Positions 1 through 6,537 of a stretch of DNA of 64,000 nt are shown one piece after another. The notes below the pieces were generated by a model. The model saw nothing but the letters and a program-made list of their open reading frames with translations. It searched no databases and had not been told where the DNA came from. The stretch covers positions 55,521 through 119,520 of the forward strand of contig CAVEPA010000008.1 of the NCBI GenBank assembly GCA_963617485.1. Direction: 5' to 3'. Numbering within the stretch: position 1 is the stretch's first letter; each line of letters starts with the position of its first letter. A program made the translations under genes and the position numbers. Source of the stretch: UBA1757 sp963617485 (GTDB lineage: Bacteria > Bacteroidota > Bacteroidia > Bacteroidales > UBA1402).

Positions 1-746
1 TCACCGGCAAACAGGTGGCCACTGACCTAACGGGCGACCTCTACGTGCGCGACGGCGTGATGATACTCAAGGAAATCGGTTTCGTGTGCGAAGCTGCCAA
101 ACTTCAACTGACGGCCATGTACCGCAGCCCGCGTCCCAACCATCTTTATCTGGGCCTCGACTGCCACATGGTGGACATCCAGATAGAAGAACTTATTCAG
201 ATGGCTCCGCAGATTGATTCTGTCATGCCGATGCTGGCCACTTTCAAGGGGGCTGCTGAATGGCATTTGGCCGCCGAAACCTATTTGGATGCGCACTACA
301 ATCTGAAGAAATCAACCCTGCGAGGCGCAACCTCCATTAAAGGTAAGGACTTGGTGGTGATGGACAGCGAAGTTTTTTCCAAGATTTCCAAGCTGATGCT
401 TTTCGATAAGCACACCGAGAATAAGGTAGACTCGGTGCAGGCCGAAATAACCGTGTTCCGCAACGAAGTGGACGTTTATCCCTTGCAGCTGTCCATAGAC
501 AAGTACAAGGCCATTGTGGCCGGTCGTCACAACTTGGACAACACTTTCAACTATCATCTGTCCTTGCTGAAACCGATTCGTGTGGGTGTAGATGTTTCGG
601 GAAACTTCGACAACTTGAAAATAGTGCCGGTGGCCTGCCGTTACACCGACCAGTTCCATCCTTCGGAACGTCGGGTGGTAGAGCAGCAGCAACTATCGCT
701 TAGAAAGATTATTCAAGAGAATCTGGTGAAGGATATTCACCGCTAA
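1..746 (+). CDS. AsmA-like envelope protein, C-terminal part (5' end cut by window edge)
   Basis: The reading frame is open from base 3, so this is the tail of a longer gene and the GTG at 15 is not its start. About 248 residues are visible, ending with a TAA at 744-746. The segment with NEVDVYPLQLSIDKYK followed by GRHNLDNTFNYHLS resembles the C-terminal repeat of Bacteroidota AsmA proteins: short beta-strands, a conserved 'D(V)YP' turn and a 'H-N-L-D-x-x-F-x-Y-H' stretch. AsmA-family proteins are inner-membrane-anchored periplasmic proteins linked to lipid traffic to, or assembly of, the outer membrane. The last 30 residues are charged and helical. A strong terminator follows at once. The family assignment is by sequence character only; the N-terminal membrane anchor lies outside the window. 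Confidence 0.7.
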   Translation, partial: TGKQVATDLTGDLYVRDGVMILKEIGFVCEAAKLQLTAMYRSPRPNHLYLGLDCHMVDIQIEELIQMAPQIDSVMPMLATFKGAAEWHLAAETYLDAHYNLKKSTLRGATSIKGKDLVVMDSEVFSKISKLMLFDKHTENKVDSVQAEITVFRNEVDVYPLQLSIDKYKAIVAGRHNLDNTFNYHLSLLKPIRVGVDVSGNFDNLKIVPVACRYTDQFHPSERRVVEQQQLSLRKIIQENLVKDIHR

Positions 747-770
747 GAGGCTGTTGTAGCGCAAATCTGG

Positions 771-803
771 GGTCCGGCTTGGAACAAGCCGGACCTTATT
801 TTT
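771..803 (+). terminator. Rho-independent terminator after the AsmA-like gene
   Basis: A perfect 11-bp stem (GGTCCGGCTTG / CAAGCCGGACC) with a GAA loop is followed on the plus strand by TTATTTTT. The T-rich tail overlaps the stop codon of the convergent trmD gene at 796-798. Confidence 0.85.
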
Positions 804-1476
804 CTAACAGGTCGGGACGCAGCTGGCGCGTGCGTTCCATGGCTTGTTCCAGTTCCCATTCGCGCACTTTGCGCTCATTGCCCGAGAGCAAGACTTCCGG
901 CACTTTCCATCCTTTGTATTCGGCCGGACGCGTGTAGATGGGCGCAGCCAGCAGGTCGTCTTGGAAGCAGTCGGAGAAGGCGGCTTGTTCATCGTGCAGC
1001 GCGCCCGGAATCAGCCTTACCAAACTGTCGGTAATGACGGCAGCGGCCAGTTCTCCGCCGGTAAGCACATAGTCGCCAATGGAGATTTCTTTTGTGATAA
1101 GATGTTCGCGCACCCGGTGGTCGATGCCTTTGTAGTGTCCGCAGAGTATGATGATGTTCTCGTACAAAGACATAGCATTGGCCATTCCCTGATTGAAGGT
1201 TTCACCGTCGGGCGAGGTGTAGATCACTTCGTCGTAAGTGCGCAGGCTTTTCAAGTGGCTGATGGCTCTGTCGATGGGTTCAATCTGCATCACCATACCT
1301 GCCGAAAAGCCAAAGGCTGCATCGTCTACACGTCTGTGTTTCAGGTCGGTAGAATAATCACGCAGGTTGTGTACTTCAATCTCCACTAGACCTTGCTGAC
1401 GTGCTCTTTTGATAATGGAACAGTCGAAAGGGCCTTGCAGCAGTTCGGGTAAAACGGTAATGATATCTATATGCAT
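796..1476 (-). CDS. trmD: tRNA (guanine-N1)-methyltransferase TrmD
   Basis: This SPOUT-class enzyme uses SAM to methylate N1 of G37 in tRNAs with G36, which prevents +1 frameshifting. The protein is about 226 residues, normal for the family. It begins MHIDIITVLPELL, has the conserved 'VDDAAFGFSAGMVMQIEPI' substrate region, a 'CGHYKGIDHRV' stretch and the knot motif 'IGDYVLTGGELAA', and ends with the helical C-terminal domain (KVPEVLLSGNERKV). The frame stays open upstream, but that extension would run through the cobalamin riboswitch region and has no TrmD similarity. ATG at 1474-1476 (or 1483-1485, three residues longer) is therefore the likely start. A -7-like box on the minus strand at 1500-1507 (TAATTTTG) would give a very short leader. 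Confidence 0.95.
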   Translation of the reverse strand: MHIDIITVLPELLQGPFDCSIIKRARQQGLVEIEVHNLRDYSTDLKHRRVDDAAFGFSAGMVMQIEPIDRAISHLKSLRTYDEVIYTSPDGETFNQGMANAMSLYENIIILCGHYKGIDHRVREHLITKEISIGDYVLTGGELAAAVITDSLVRLIPGALHDEQAAFSDCFQDDLLAAPIYTRPAEYKGWKVPEVLLSGNERKVREWELEQAMERTRQLRPDLLEK

Positions 1477-1494
1477 TTTTCTCATTGGGATAGC

Positions 1495-1526
1495 TTGCGC
1501 AAAATTATAAAATAATGCTATCTTTG
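1495..1526 (+). promoter_or_regulatory. Bacteroidota-type promoter for the riboswitch transcript
   Basis: TTG at 1495-1497, 21 bases, then TATCTTTG at 1519-1526. This fits the TTG-N19..21-TAnnTTTG form of the main Bacteroidota sigma factor and would start transcription just ahead of the cobalamin riboswitch. It lies back to back with the trmD promoter region. Confidence 0.65.
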
Positions 1527-1532
1527 CCGCGG

Positions 1533-1712
1533 TTTTGGTGATATTCTTGCCTTTCGGGCAGGAGTATAAGAGGGAATCCGGTGTAATTCCGGAACAGTGC
1601 CCGCTGCTGTAAGGCCCATCCACAGTCTTGTTACGTCTGCCAATTATTCCACTGTCTGCCAAGATGGGAAGGAAAACAAGACCGGACCAAGTCAGAAAAC
1701 CTGCCAAGATCT
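1533..1712 (+). promoter_or_regulatory. Cobalamin (B12) riboswitch
   Basis: The sequence carries the diagnostic core of the cobalamin riboswitch class. AAGAGGGAATCCGGTG is followed by AATTCCGGAACAGTGCCCGC and TGCTGTAA, then further paired elements (CCACTGTCTGCC, GATGGGAAGG). The 3' B12 box lies at about 1689-1705 and reads AAGTCAGAAAACCTGCC. Such RNAs bind adenosyl- or related cobalamins and usually lower expression of the downstream gene when B12 is plentiful. About 100 bases separate the B12 box from the start codon of the DUF4465 lipoprotein at 1810. That leader holds a short GCAGG/CCTGC hairpin (1757-1769) but no clear terminator with a T-run, so control at translation initiation is more likely. 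End points are approximate. Confidence 0.92.
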
Positions 1713-1771
1713 TATTTATCAATGCTTTCGGGAACAAGAGCAACACGAGTCCGGGTGCAGGCTTCCTGCGG

Positions 1772-1801
1772 TTGTTTCCGTATGTTTAACCATTAGCTTT
1801 G
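1772..1801 (+). promoter_or_regulatory. Possible second promoter downstream of the riboswitch
   Basis: TTG at 1772-1774, 19 bases, then TAGCTTTG at 1794-1801. The match to the Bacteroidota promoter form is as good as that of the upstream promoter. Its expected transcription start lies at or next to the ATG at 1810, so it would make a nearly leaderless mRNA without the riboswitch. This rests on motif matching alone. Confidence 0.4.
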
Positions 1802-1809
1802 TTTTATAG

Positions 1810-2535
1810 ATGAAAAGAACAATGTGGTTGGTGATGGCAGTTGCTCTGCTGTCATTGGCATCTTGCCAAAAGCAAGAAAAAATGATTGATGTCTGCATCG
1901 ACTTTGACGATGTGACGCTGGCTGCAGGCTTCGACAATCAGCATGCCTACAGTGCCGAAGGTCTCTCTTTCGGACAGTCCTACACTTATGTTGAAGAGTA
2001 TGGTTACGACTATTGGAGCGGCTACGCTATCAGCAACCAGACCGATACGAAAACGGCCGGTTACGCCAACCAGTACAGTGTGGCCAGCGGTGCAGCTGCC
2101 AGCGGCAACAACTTTGCCGTTTTCTACTACGACTCTATGAATCCCGCAGTAAATGAAATCAGCTTTGCCAAAGGGGAGGAATACCAATTCAAATCGGTAG
2201 CGCTGTGCAACAACACCTATGCCTATCTGTCGATGGCACAAGGTGATGCTTATGCCAAGAAATTTGCCGACGGCGACTGGTTCCTGCTGCGCATTACCGC
2301 TATGGATGCCAATGGCTTGAGCCTTGACTCGGTAGATGTTTATTTGGCCGATTTCCGCAATGGCAAGAGCGAAATTATTAATACCTGGAAAACTGTCAAC
2401 TTGAGCTCGCTGGGCCAGGTCAACAAGTTGTCGCTTAAATTCCTCTCGAGCGATACGGGTACTTGGGGCATCAACACGCCTTGCTATGTCTGCCTTGACA
2501 ATCTGATTTATCAGAAAGAAGAGAGCCAAGACTAA
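1810..2535 (+). CDS. DUF4465-type surface lipoprotein under B12 control (BtuH-like candidate)
   Basis: 241 residues. A lipoprotein signal (MKRTMWLVMAVALLSLASC, lipid Cys19) is followed by a DUF4465-type domain: 'DFDDVTLA' near the mature N-terminus, 'YWSGYAISN', 'NNTYAYLSMAQGDAYAKKF', 'VDVYLADFRNG', 'WKTVNLSSLGQV', and the closing 'SSDTGTWGINTPCYVCLDNL'. From recall, DUF4465-like lipoproteins in gut Bacteroides include the cobalamin-binding surface protein BtuH. The riboswitch just upstream supports a role in B12 or corrinoid capture here. No btuB, btuG, btuF or other transport gene lies next to it in the window, which is unusual because such lipoproteins normally sit in B12 transport loci. 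The gene is followed by its own terminator, so it is monocistronic. The domain call is firm; the ligand is inferred. Confidence 0.85.
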   Translation: MKRTMWLVMAVALLSLASCQKQEKMIDVCIDFDDVTLAAGFDNQHAYSAEGLSFGQSYTYVEEYGYDYWSGYAISNQTDTKTAGYANQYSVASGAAASGNNFAVFYYDSMNPAVNEISFAKGEEYQFKSVALCNNTYAYLSMAQGDAYAKKFADGDWFLLRITAMDANGLSLDSVDVYLADFRNGKSEIINTWKTVNLSSLGQVNKLSLKFLSSDTGTWGINTPCYVCLDNLIYQKEESQD

Positions 2536-2557
2536 GTTTTATAGGGTTTTATCTTGA

Positions 2558-2598
2558 GCCTTCCTGTCAGTCGCACCAATGGCAGGAGGGCTTTTTTT
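2558..2598 (+). terminator. Rho-independent terminator after the DUF4465 gene
   Basis: An 11-bp stem with two G-T pairs (GCCTTCCTGTC / GGCAGGAGGGC) and a 12-base loop is followed by TTTTTTT. It closes the B12-controlled transcript. Confidence 0.88.
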
Positions 2599-2634
2599 AT
2601 GCCGTCAAGGCTTTATTTTTTTCTTGGCTTGCAG

Positions 2635-2642
2635 TATTTTTG
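2635..2642 (+). promoter_or_regulatory. -7 box upstream of the DUF3078 gene
   Basis: TATTTTTG matches TAnnTTTG and lies 28 bases before the chosen ATG at 2671. No convincing TTG lies at the right distance upstream, so only the -7 element is supported. It argues against a start at the in-frame ATG at 2554. Confidence 0.4.
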
Positions 2643-2670
2643 CAGCCGTTTTTACCAAATATGCATAATA

Positions 2671-3555
2671 ATGAAGAAATTATCGATTTTTGTGGCTGTA
2701 GTAGCCATGGCTGTCTCTGCCGTATTTGCGCAAGACGATGCCGCTAAGAAGTCTCCTTGGTCGTACAATGGTCTGGCCGGTGTCAATTACTCACAAAGTT
2801 CGTTTACCAACTGGTCGGCCGGTGGTGACAACTCGATGAGCGGCAATGTCTACTTGAATGCATCGCTCAACTATTTGGACGAGAATTCTTCTTGGACCAA
2901 CGATTTGGATGCCAATTTCGGTATGATGAACTCCGCTTCCATCGGTGAGTGGCGCAAGAATATCGATAACCTGCATCTGGCTTCGAAATACGGTCGTACC
3001 ATGGCCGGCAAGTTCTACTATGCCGTCCTGCTCGATATGAAGACCCAGTTTGCCGATGGTTACGATTACGGCAGCGCCGATAAGAAGAAAGTGTCTTCGT
3101 TTATGACACCTGCTTACGTTACGCTCTCTGTCGGTGTCGACTACAAGCCCAATGCCAATTTCAGCGCATACTATTCTCCTGTTTCAGGCAAGCTCACCTA
3201 TGTGAACGACACCGTTTTCTCGGTAGCCTATGGTTTGGAACAAGGCCTCAAGACCCGTTGGGAACTCGGTTCCACCTTCAAGGCCAACGTGGCTTATCAG
3301 TTCTGGGACAACAAGGTGACGCTCAAAAGCAATGTCGACCTGTTCACCGCTTACAACGAAAGTTTCGGCAATGTCGATGTCAACTGGGACCTGCTGCTTG
3401 GTTTGAACCTGACCAAACACATCAGCCTGAACTTCCAATCTACCTTGAAGTACGATGACGATATCCGTTACATCGACCCCACAACGGGCGAGAGCCACGG
3501 TGCCAGAATCCAGTTCAAGGAAGTGTTCGGTCTTGGTCTGACCTATAAGTTCTAA
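2671..3555 (+). CDS. DUF3078 family outer-membrane protein
   Basis: 294 residues with a signal peptide (MKKLSIFVAVVAMAVSAVFAQ) and a mature part typical of DUF3078. It has 'GLAGVNYSQSSFTNWSAGGDNS' near the N-terminus, where the N-x-S-Q-x-x-x-x-N-W-x-x-G-G signature is conserved. Alternating hydrophobic strands follow, with 'NDLDANFGM', 'KYGRTMAGKFYYAVLLDMKTQF' and a C-terminal aromatic strand ending YKF. The pattern indicates a beta-barrel inserted in the outer membrane. The function of the family is not established. The ATG at 2671 starts right at the signal peptide; the frame is open further upstream, but that would put the previous gene's terminator inside the coding region. Confidence 0.85.
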   Translation: MKKLSIFVAVVAMAVSAVFAQDDAAKKSPWSYNGLAGVNYSQSSFTNWSAGGDNSMSGNVYLNASLNYLDENSSWTNDLDANFGMMNSASIGEWRKNIDNLHLASKYGRTMAGKFYYAVLLDMKTQFADGYDYGSADKKKVSSFMTPAYVTLSVGVDYKPNANFSAYYSPVSGKLTYVNDTVFSVAYGLEQGLKTRWELGSTFKANVAYQFWDNKVTLKSNVDLFTAYNESFGNVDVNWDLLLGLNLTKHISLNFQSTLKYDDDIRYIDPTTGESHGARIQFKEVFGLGLTYKF

Positions 3556-3600
3556 TAACAGTGCGATAAAGAGCCGCCGTCTGAGGACCGCAGTCTAAAC

Positions 3601-3647
3601 AATAAGGTGGGAGCCTTGCGCCGCTGGCGCAAGGCTCCCACCTTATT
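3601..3647. terminator. Long bidirectional terminator hairpin between convergent genes
   Basis: A perfect 22-bp inverted repeat (3601-3622 and 3626-3647) has a 3-base GCT loop. The stem is A/T-rich at its base (AATAAGG / CCTTATT) and G/C-rich above. It lies between the DUF3078 gene (plus) and korC (minus) and should stop transcription from both sides. Confidence 0.85.
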
Positions 3648-3681
3648 ATATCCCGACCGCTCTTAGAGCGAGTCCGTTGTT

Positions 3682-4230
3682 TTAGAGCGAAGCTTCCTTG
3701 ACGATTTCCATACCCTTAATCAGGGCCTTTTCGTTGACGGGAATCAGGTTGTGGTGGCGCTCGGGCAAGGTTTTACGAAGGCCCTTGAGCACGCTCTCGA
3801 GCGATACGACACCCTTTATTTTCAGGTAGCCGCCCAGCAAAATCATGTTGAAGGCTTTGGCATTCTGCATTTCGTTGGCGGCGTTTACCGCATCGATGGT
3901 GTAGATGCTGATGTCCTTGCGCGTGGGGTGATGGCTGATGCCGTGAGGATCGTAGATAAGCGTGCCGCCAGGTTTAACCTTGCTTTCGAACTTGTCCATC
4001 GACTGTTGGTTCAAAATGATGGCCGTGTCGTAGACATTCAGAATGGGAGAACTGATGCTGCTGTCGCTGATGATGACCGTTACGTTGGCCGTACCGCCAC
4101 GCTGCTCGGGACCGTAGGAAGGCATCCAGGTAACATCTTTGTTTTCCATCAAGGCAGAATAGGCGAGTATCTTGCCCATTGACAAGACACCCTGACCGCC
4201 GAAACCGGCTATAATAATTTCTTCTTTCAT
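3682..4230 (-). CDS. korC: 2-oxoacid:ferredoxin oxidoreductase, gamma subunit
   Basis: 182 residues of the POR/KOR gamma-domain family, beginning MKEEIIIAGFGGQGVLSMGK. The G-F-G-G-Q-G-V motif is the hallmark of the subunit that binds the pyrophosphate of coenzyme A. 'SYGPEQRGGTANVTV' is also typical. It is the last gene of the kor operon, one base after korB. The complex oxidatively decarboxylates a 2-oxoacid with CoA to an acyl-CoA plus CO2 and reduces ferredoxin. Subunit make-up fits 2-oxoglutarate or branched-chain 2-oxoacid enzymes (KorDABC or VorDBAC); the substrate cannot be told from sequence alone. Confidence 0.92.
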   Translation of the reverse strand: MKEEIIIAGFGGQGVLSMGKILAYSALMENKDVTWMPSYGPEQRGGTANVTVIISDSSISSPILNVYDTAIILNQQSMDKFESKVKPGGTLIYDPHGISHHPTRKDISIYTIDAVNAANEMQNAKAFNMILLGGYLKIKGVVSLESVLKGLRKTLPERHHNLIPVNEKALIKGMEIVKEASL

Positions 4231-4231
4231 A

Positions 4232-4990
4232 TTATCTGTCTTTTAAATCACCTAATTGATAGAAGGGGAACATGTTCTCTTCCAACCATTTGTTGGCGTT
4301 ATAGGGAGTCATTTTCCATCCCGAGTTGCAGGAGGCGACAATTTCCACTACGCTGGTGCCTTTCTTGGCCATGGAGTTTTCGAAAGCCTTGCGGATGGCT
4401 TTCTTGGTCTTGCGCACAGCCGCAGCCGAATGAACACTCTGACGCGTTACGTAGCAGGTGCCTTCGAGTTCAGCCAGCATGTTGGAAATCTTCATGGGGT
4501 AGCCGTTCAGCTCAACGTTACGTCCGTAAGGGCAGGTGGAGGCCTTCATGCCAACAAGCGTACTGGGCGACATCTGTCCGCCGGTCATGCCGTAGATGGC
4601 ATTGTTGACAAAGATGATGGCGATATTCTCACCACGGTTGCAGGCGTGAATGGTTTCACAAGTACCGATGGCCGAAAGGTCGCCGTCGCCTTGGTAGGTG
4701 AATACCAGTTTGTTGGGGTTCAAGCGCTTGATGGCGGTGGCAATGGCGGGAGCGCGTCCGTGGGCGGCTTCGGCAAAGTCCACGTCAAGATATTTGTAGA
4801 TAAACACGGCGCAACCTACGGGCGAGATACCTATGCAGTCGTGTTCCATGCCCATTTCTTCGATAACCTCGGCTATCATGCGGTGCACTGTGCCGTGGTT
4901 GCAGCCCGGGCAATAGTGCATCACGTTGTCTTTCAAGAGTTTTGATTTCTCGTAGACCAAATTTTCGGGAGCTATGATATTTTCGTTCAT
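4232..4990 (-). CDS. korB: 2-oxoacid:ferredoxin oxidoreductase, beta (thiamine diphosphate) subunit
   Basis: 252 residues. 'YCPGCNHG' (Cys27, Cys30) lies near the N-terminus, followed by 'SPVGCAVF'. The thiamine diphosphate and Mg2+ site is 'QGDGDLSAIGTCE' with 'FVNNAIYGMTGGQMSPST', the GDGD...NN pattern of the family. It forms the catalytic core with korA. It is tightly spaced with korC (one base) and starts three bases past the end of the small membrane gene. The cysteines near the N-terminus agree with the KorB/VorA type, in which iron-sulphur binding is shared with the separate ferredoxin subunit. Confidence 0.93.
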   Translation of the reverse strand: MNENIIAPENLVYEKSKLLKDNVMHYCPGCNHGTVHRMIAEVIEEMGMEHDCIGISPVGCAVFIYKYLDVDFAEAAHGRAPAIATAIKRLNPNKLVFTYQGDGDLSAIGTCETIHACNRGENIAIIFVNNAIYGMTGGQMSPSTLVGMKASTCPYGRNVELNGYPMKISNMLAELEGTCYVTRQSVHSAAAVRKTKKAIRKAFENSMAKKGTSVVEIVASCNSGWKMTPYNANKWLEENMFPFYQLGDLKDR

Positions 4991-4992
4991 GC

Positions 4993-5166
4993 TTAGTTCT
5001 TTTTGCGGGAAATACGAATGATGACTTCGGCTACTTTACATACAACACCCACCAATATCAGTATAACAGAGGCCTTCAGGTTGTGCAGGAAGTAGAATAC
5101 CAGCGCGACCACGAGCGCCAGCAGGCTGACGATGGATAAAAGAGCCTTGATTTCGTTGCGTCCCAT
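4993..5166 (-). CDS. Small two-helix membrane protein inside the kor operon
   Basis: A 57-codon frame from ATG (5164-5166) to TAA (4993-4995). It starts one base after korA ends and stops two bases before the korB start codon. The protein begins MGRNEIKALLS, has two hydrophobic helices (about residues 8-28 and 33-51, with 'FYFLHNLK' between) and a basic tail RISRKKN. It has no cysteine cluster or catalytic motif. The perfect packing between two oxidoreductase subunits argues that it is a real, co-translated gene. A membrane tether or accessory role for the complex is an inference. I recall unnamed small membrane genes at this place in other Bacteroidales kor loci, but could not check. Confidence 0.8.
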   Translation of the reverse strand: MGRNEIKALLSIVSLLALVVALVFYFLHNLKASVILILVGVVCKVAEVIIRISRKKN

Positions 5167-5167
5167 A

Positions 5168-6241
5168 TTAGATTTGCTTTTTGAGTGCTTCTACAATTTC
5201 CTCAGGTGTAGGCAACATACCGCCCATACGACCGTAATGCTCAACGGGGATGCTGCCGTTCACGGCCAGGCGCACGTCTTCAATCATCTGGCCTGCGTTC
5301 AGTTCGGCGCAAAGCATGGATTTAACCTGCTTGGCATAGTTGGCGATAACTTGAGTGGGGAAGGGCCAAAGCGTGATAGGACGAAGCAGACCGGCCTTGA
5401 TGCCTTCCTGACGCAGCAGTTCTACCGATTTCTGGCAGATACGGGCGGCGCTACCAAAAGCGACCAACAGATATTCAGCGTCTTCGCACATGTATTCCTG
5501 ATAACGCACCTCGGTCTTTTCAACTTCGCGGTAACGGGCCTGACGGCGCAGATTGTGACCCTCCATCAATGCGGGATCGAGTTCCAGCGAACTGATGATG
5601 TTCTGCTTGCGTGAGTCGGGTTTGCCTGTAAGAGCCCAGGGACACTTTTCGGCAATTTCCTCGTCGGTGAAGCGGGGCTTGAAAGGCGGCAGTACCACCG
5701 GTTCCATCATCTGTCCGATAACACCGTCCGAAAGTATCATGGCAGGAATGCGGTGCTTGAAAGACAATTCAAAGGCCAAATCGACGAAGTCGGCCATTTC
5801 TTGCACGGAGTAAGGAGCCAGCACCAACAAGTGGTAATCGCCGTGGCCGCCACCCTTGGTTGCCTGGAAATAATCCGACTGGCTGGGCTGGATGGTACCC
5901 AGACCTGGGCCGCCGCGCTGTACGTTCACGATAAGACCGGGCAGATTGGCACCGCACATAAAAGAAATGCCTTCTTGCATCAGACTTACACCAGGACTCG
6001 AAGACGAAGTCATGGCTTTCTTGCCGCAAGAGGCACCGCCGTATACCATATTGATAGAGGCAACTTCACTTTCTGCCTGTAGACACACCATTCCGGTGGT
6101 TTCCCATGGTTTTTCGGCCATCAACGTTTCCATAATTTCCGACTGCGGTGTAATGGGGTAACCGAAGTAACCGTCACATCCACAACGGATTGCTGCATGA
6201 GCAAGGGCTTCATTGCCCTTCATTAAACGAACTTCTTCCAT
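5168..6241 (-). CDS. korA: 2-oxoacid:ferredoxin oxidoreductase, alpha subunit
   Basis: 357 residues. The N-terminal pyrimidine-binding domain of thiamine-dependent oxidoreductases is clear: 'MKGNEALAHAAIRCGCDGYFGYPITPQSE', 'QAESEVASINMVYGGA', 'TSSSSPGVSLMQEGISF', 'NVQRGGPGLGT' and 'GGHGDYHLLVLAPYSVQEM'. It is followed by the transketolase-C-like domain ending 'EHYGRMGGMLPTPEEIVEAL'. It is the large partner of korB. Three bases separate it from the ferredoxin gene upstream. In Bacteroidales this enzyme often serves reductive formation of 2-oxoacids (2-oxoglutarate or branched-chain) from acyl-CoA in anaerobic metabolism; direction and substrate are inferred. Confidence 0.93.
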   Translation of the reverse strand: MEEVRLMKGNEALAHAAIRCGCDGYFGYPITPQSEIMETLMAEKPWETTGMVCLQAESEVASINMVYGGASCGKKAMTSSSSPGVSLMQEGISFMCGANLPGLIVNVQRGGPGLGTIQPSQSDYFQATKGGGHGDYHLLVLAPYSVQEMADFVDLAFELSFKHRIPAMILSDGVIGQMMEPVVLPPFKPRFTDEEIAEKCPWALTGKPDSRKQNIISSLELDPALMEGHNLRRQARYREVEKTEVRYQEYMCEDAEYLLVAFGSAARICQKSVELLRQEGIKAGLLRPITLWPFPTQVIANYAKQVKSMLCAELNAGQMIEDVRLAVNGSIPVEHYGRMGGMLPTPEEIVEALKKQI

Positions 6242-6244
6242 TGT

Positions 6245-6469
6245 TTACAATTTGACTTTATACACCTTGATACATCCGTCGGGACAAATGTACGCACAAC
6301 TTGCGCATCCTACGCAGGCATCGGGCTGCTGCATGTAGGCATAGGCGTAACCCTTTTCATTAACTTCCTGAGAAAGTGCCAAAACATTTGAGGGACAAGC
6401 ATGCACGCAGAGTTCACAACCCTTGCAGTGCAAGACATCCACCTCGACGGCACCTTTGATTTTTGCCAT
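6245..6469 (-). CDS. korD: Two-cluster [4Fe-4S] ferredoxin subunit of the 2-oxoacid oxidoreductase
   Basis: 74 residues from the ATG at 6467-6469 (MAKIKGAVEVD). There are two classical motifs, CKGCELCVHACP and CVGCASCAYICP, each of C-x2-C-x2-C-x3-CP form, binding two [4Fe-4S] clusters that pass electrons from the thiamine centre to free ferredoxin. It is the first gene of the operon korD-korA-small protein-korB-korC. The frame is open 15 codons further upstream, but a -7-like box (TATATTTG on the minus strand, 6502-6509) falls inside that extension, so the shorter start is preferred. Confidence 0.92.
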   Translation of the reverse strand: MAKIKGAVEVDVLHCKGCELCVHACPSNVLALSQEVNEKGYAYAYMQQPDACVGCASCAYICPDGCIKVYKVKL

Positions 6470-6501
6470 AGTGATAGATTTTCTTGTTAAATACGGAACT
6501 G

Positions 6502-6509
6502 CAAATATA
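6502..6509 (-). promoter_or_regulatory. -7 box of the kor operon
   Basis: TATATTTG on the minus strand matches TAnnTTTG and lies 32 bases before korD. No good TTG at the expected spacing was found, so read-through from ispE remains possible. Confidence 0.4.
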
Positions 6510-6537
6510 GGCAATTATTTGTACTTGCCTGTCCGTT

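Noticed and set aside
1477..1746. N-terminal extension of TrmD by about 90 residues
   Set aside because: It would be the antisense of the riboswitch and has no similarity to TrmD; the family begins at MHIDIITVLPE.
1597..1809. 70-codon frame across the cobalamin riboswitch leader
   Set aside because: The sequence is constrained by the riboswitch structure, and the frame has no signal or domain and runs into the lipoprotein start.
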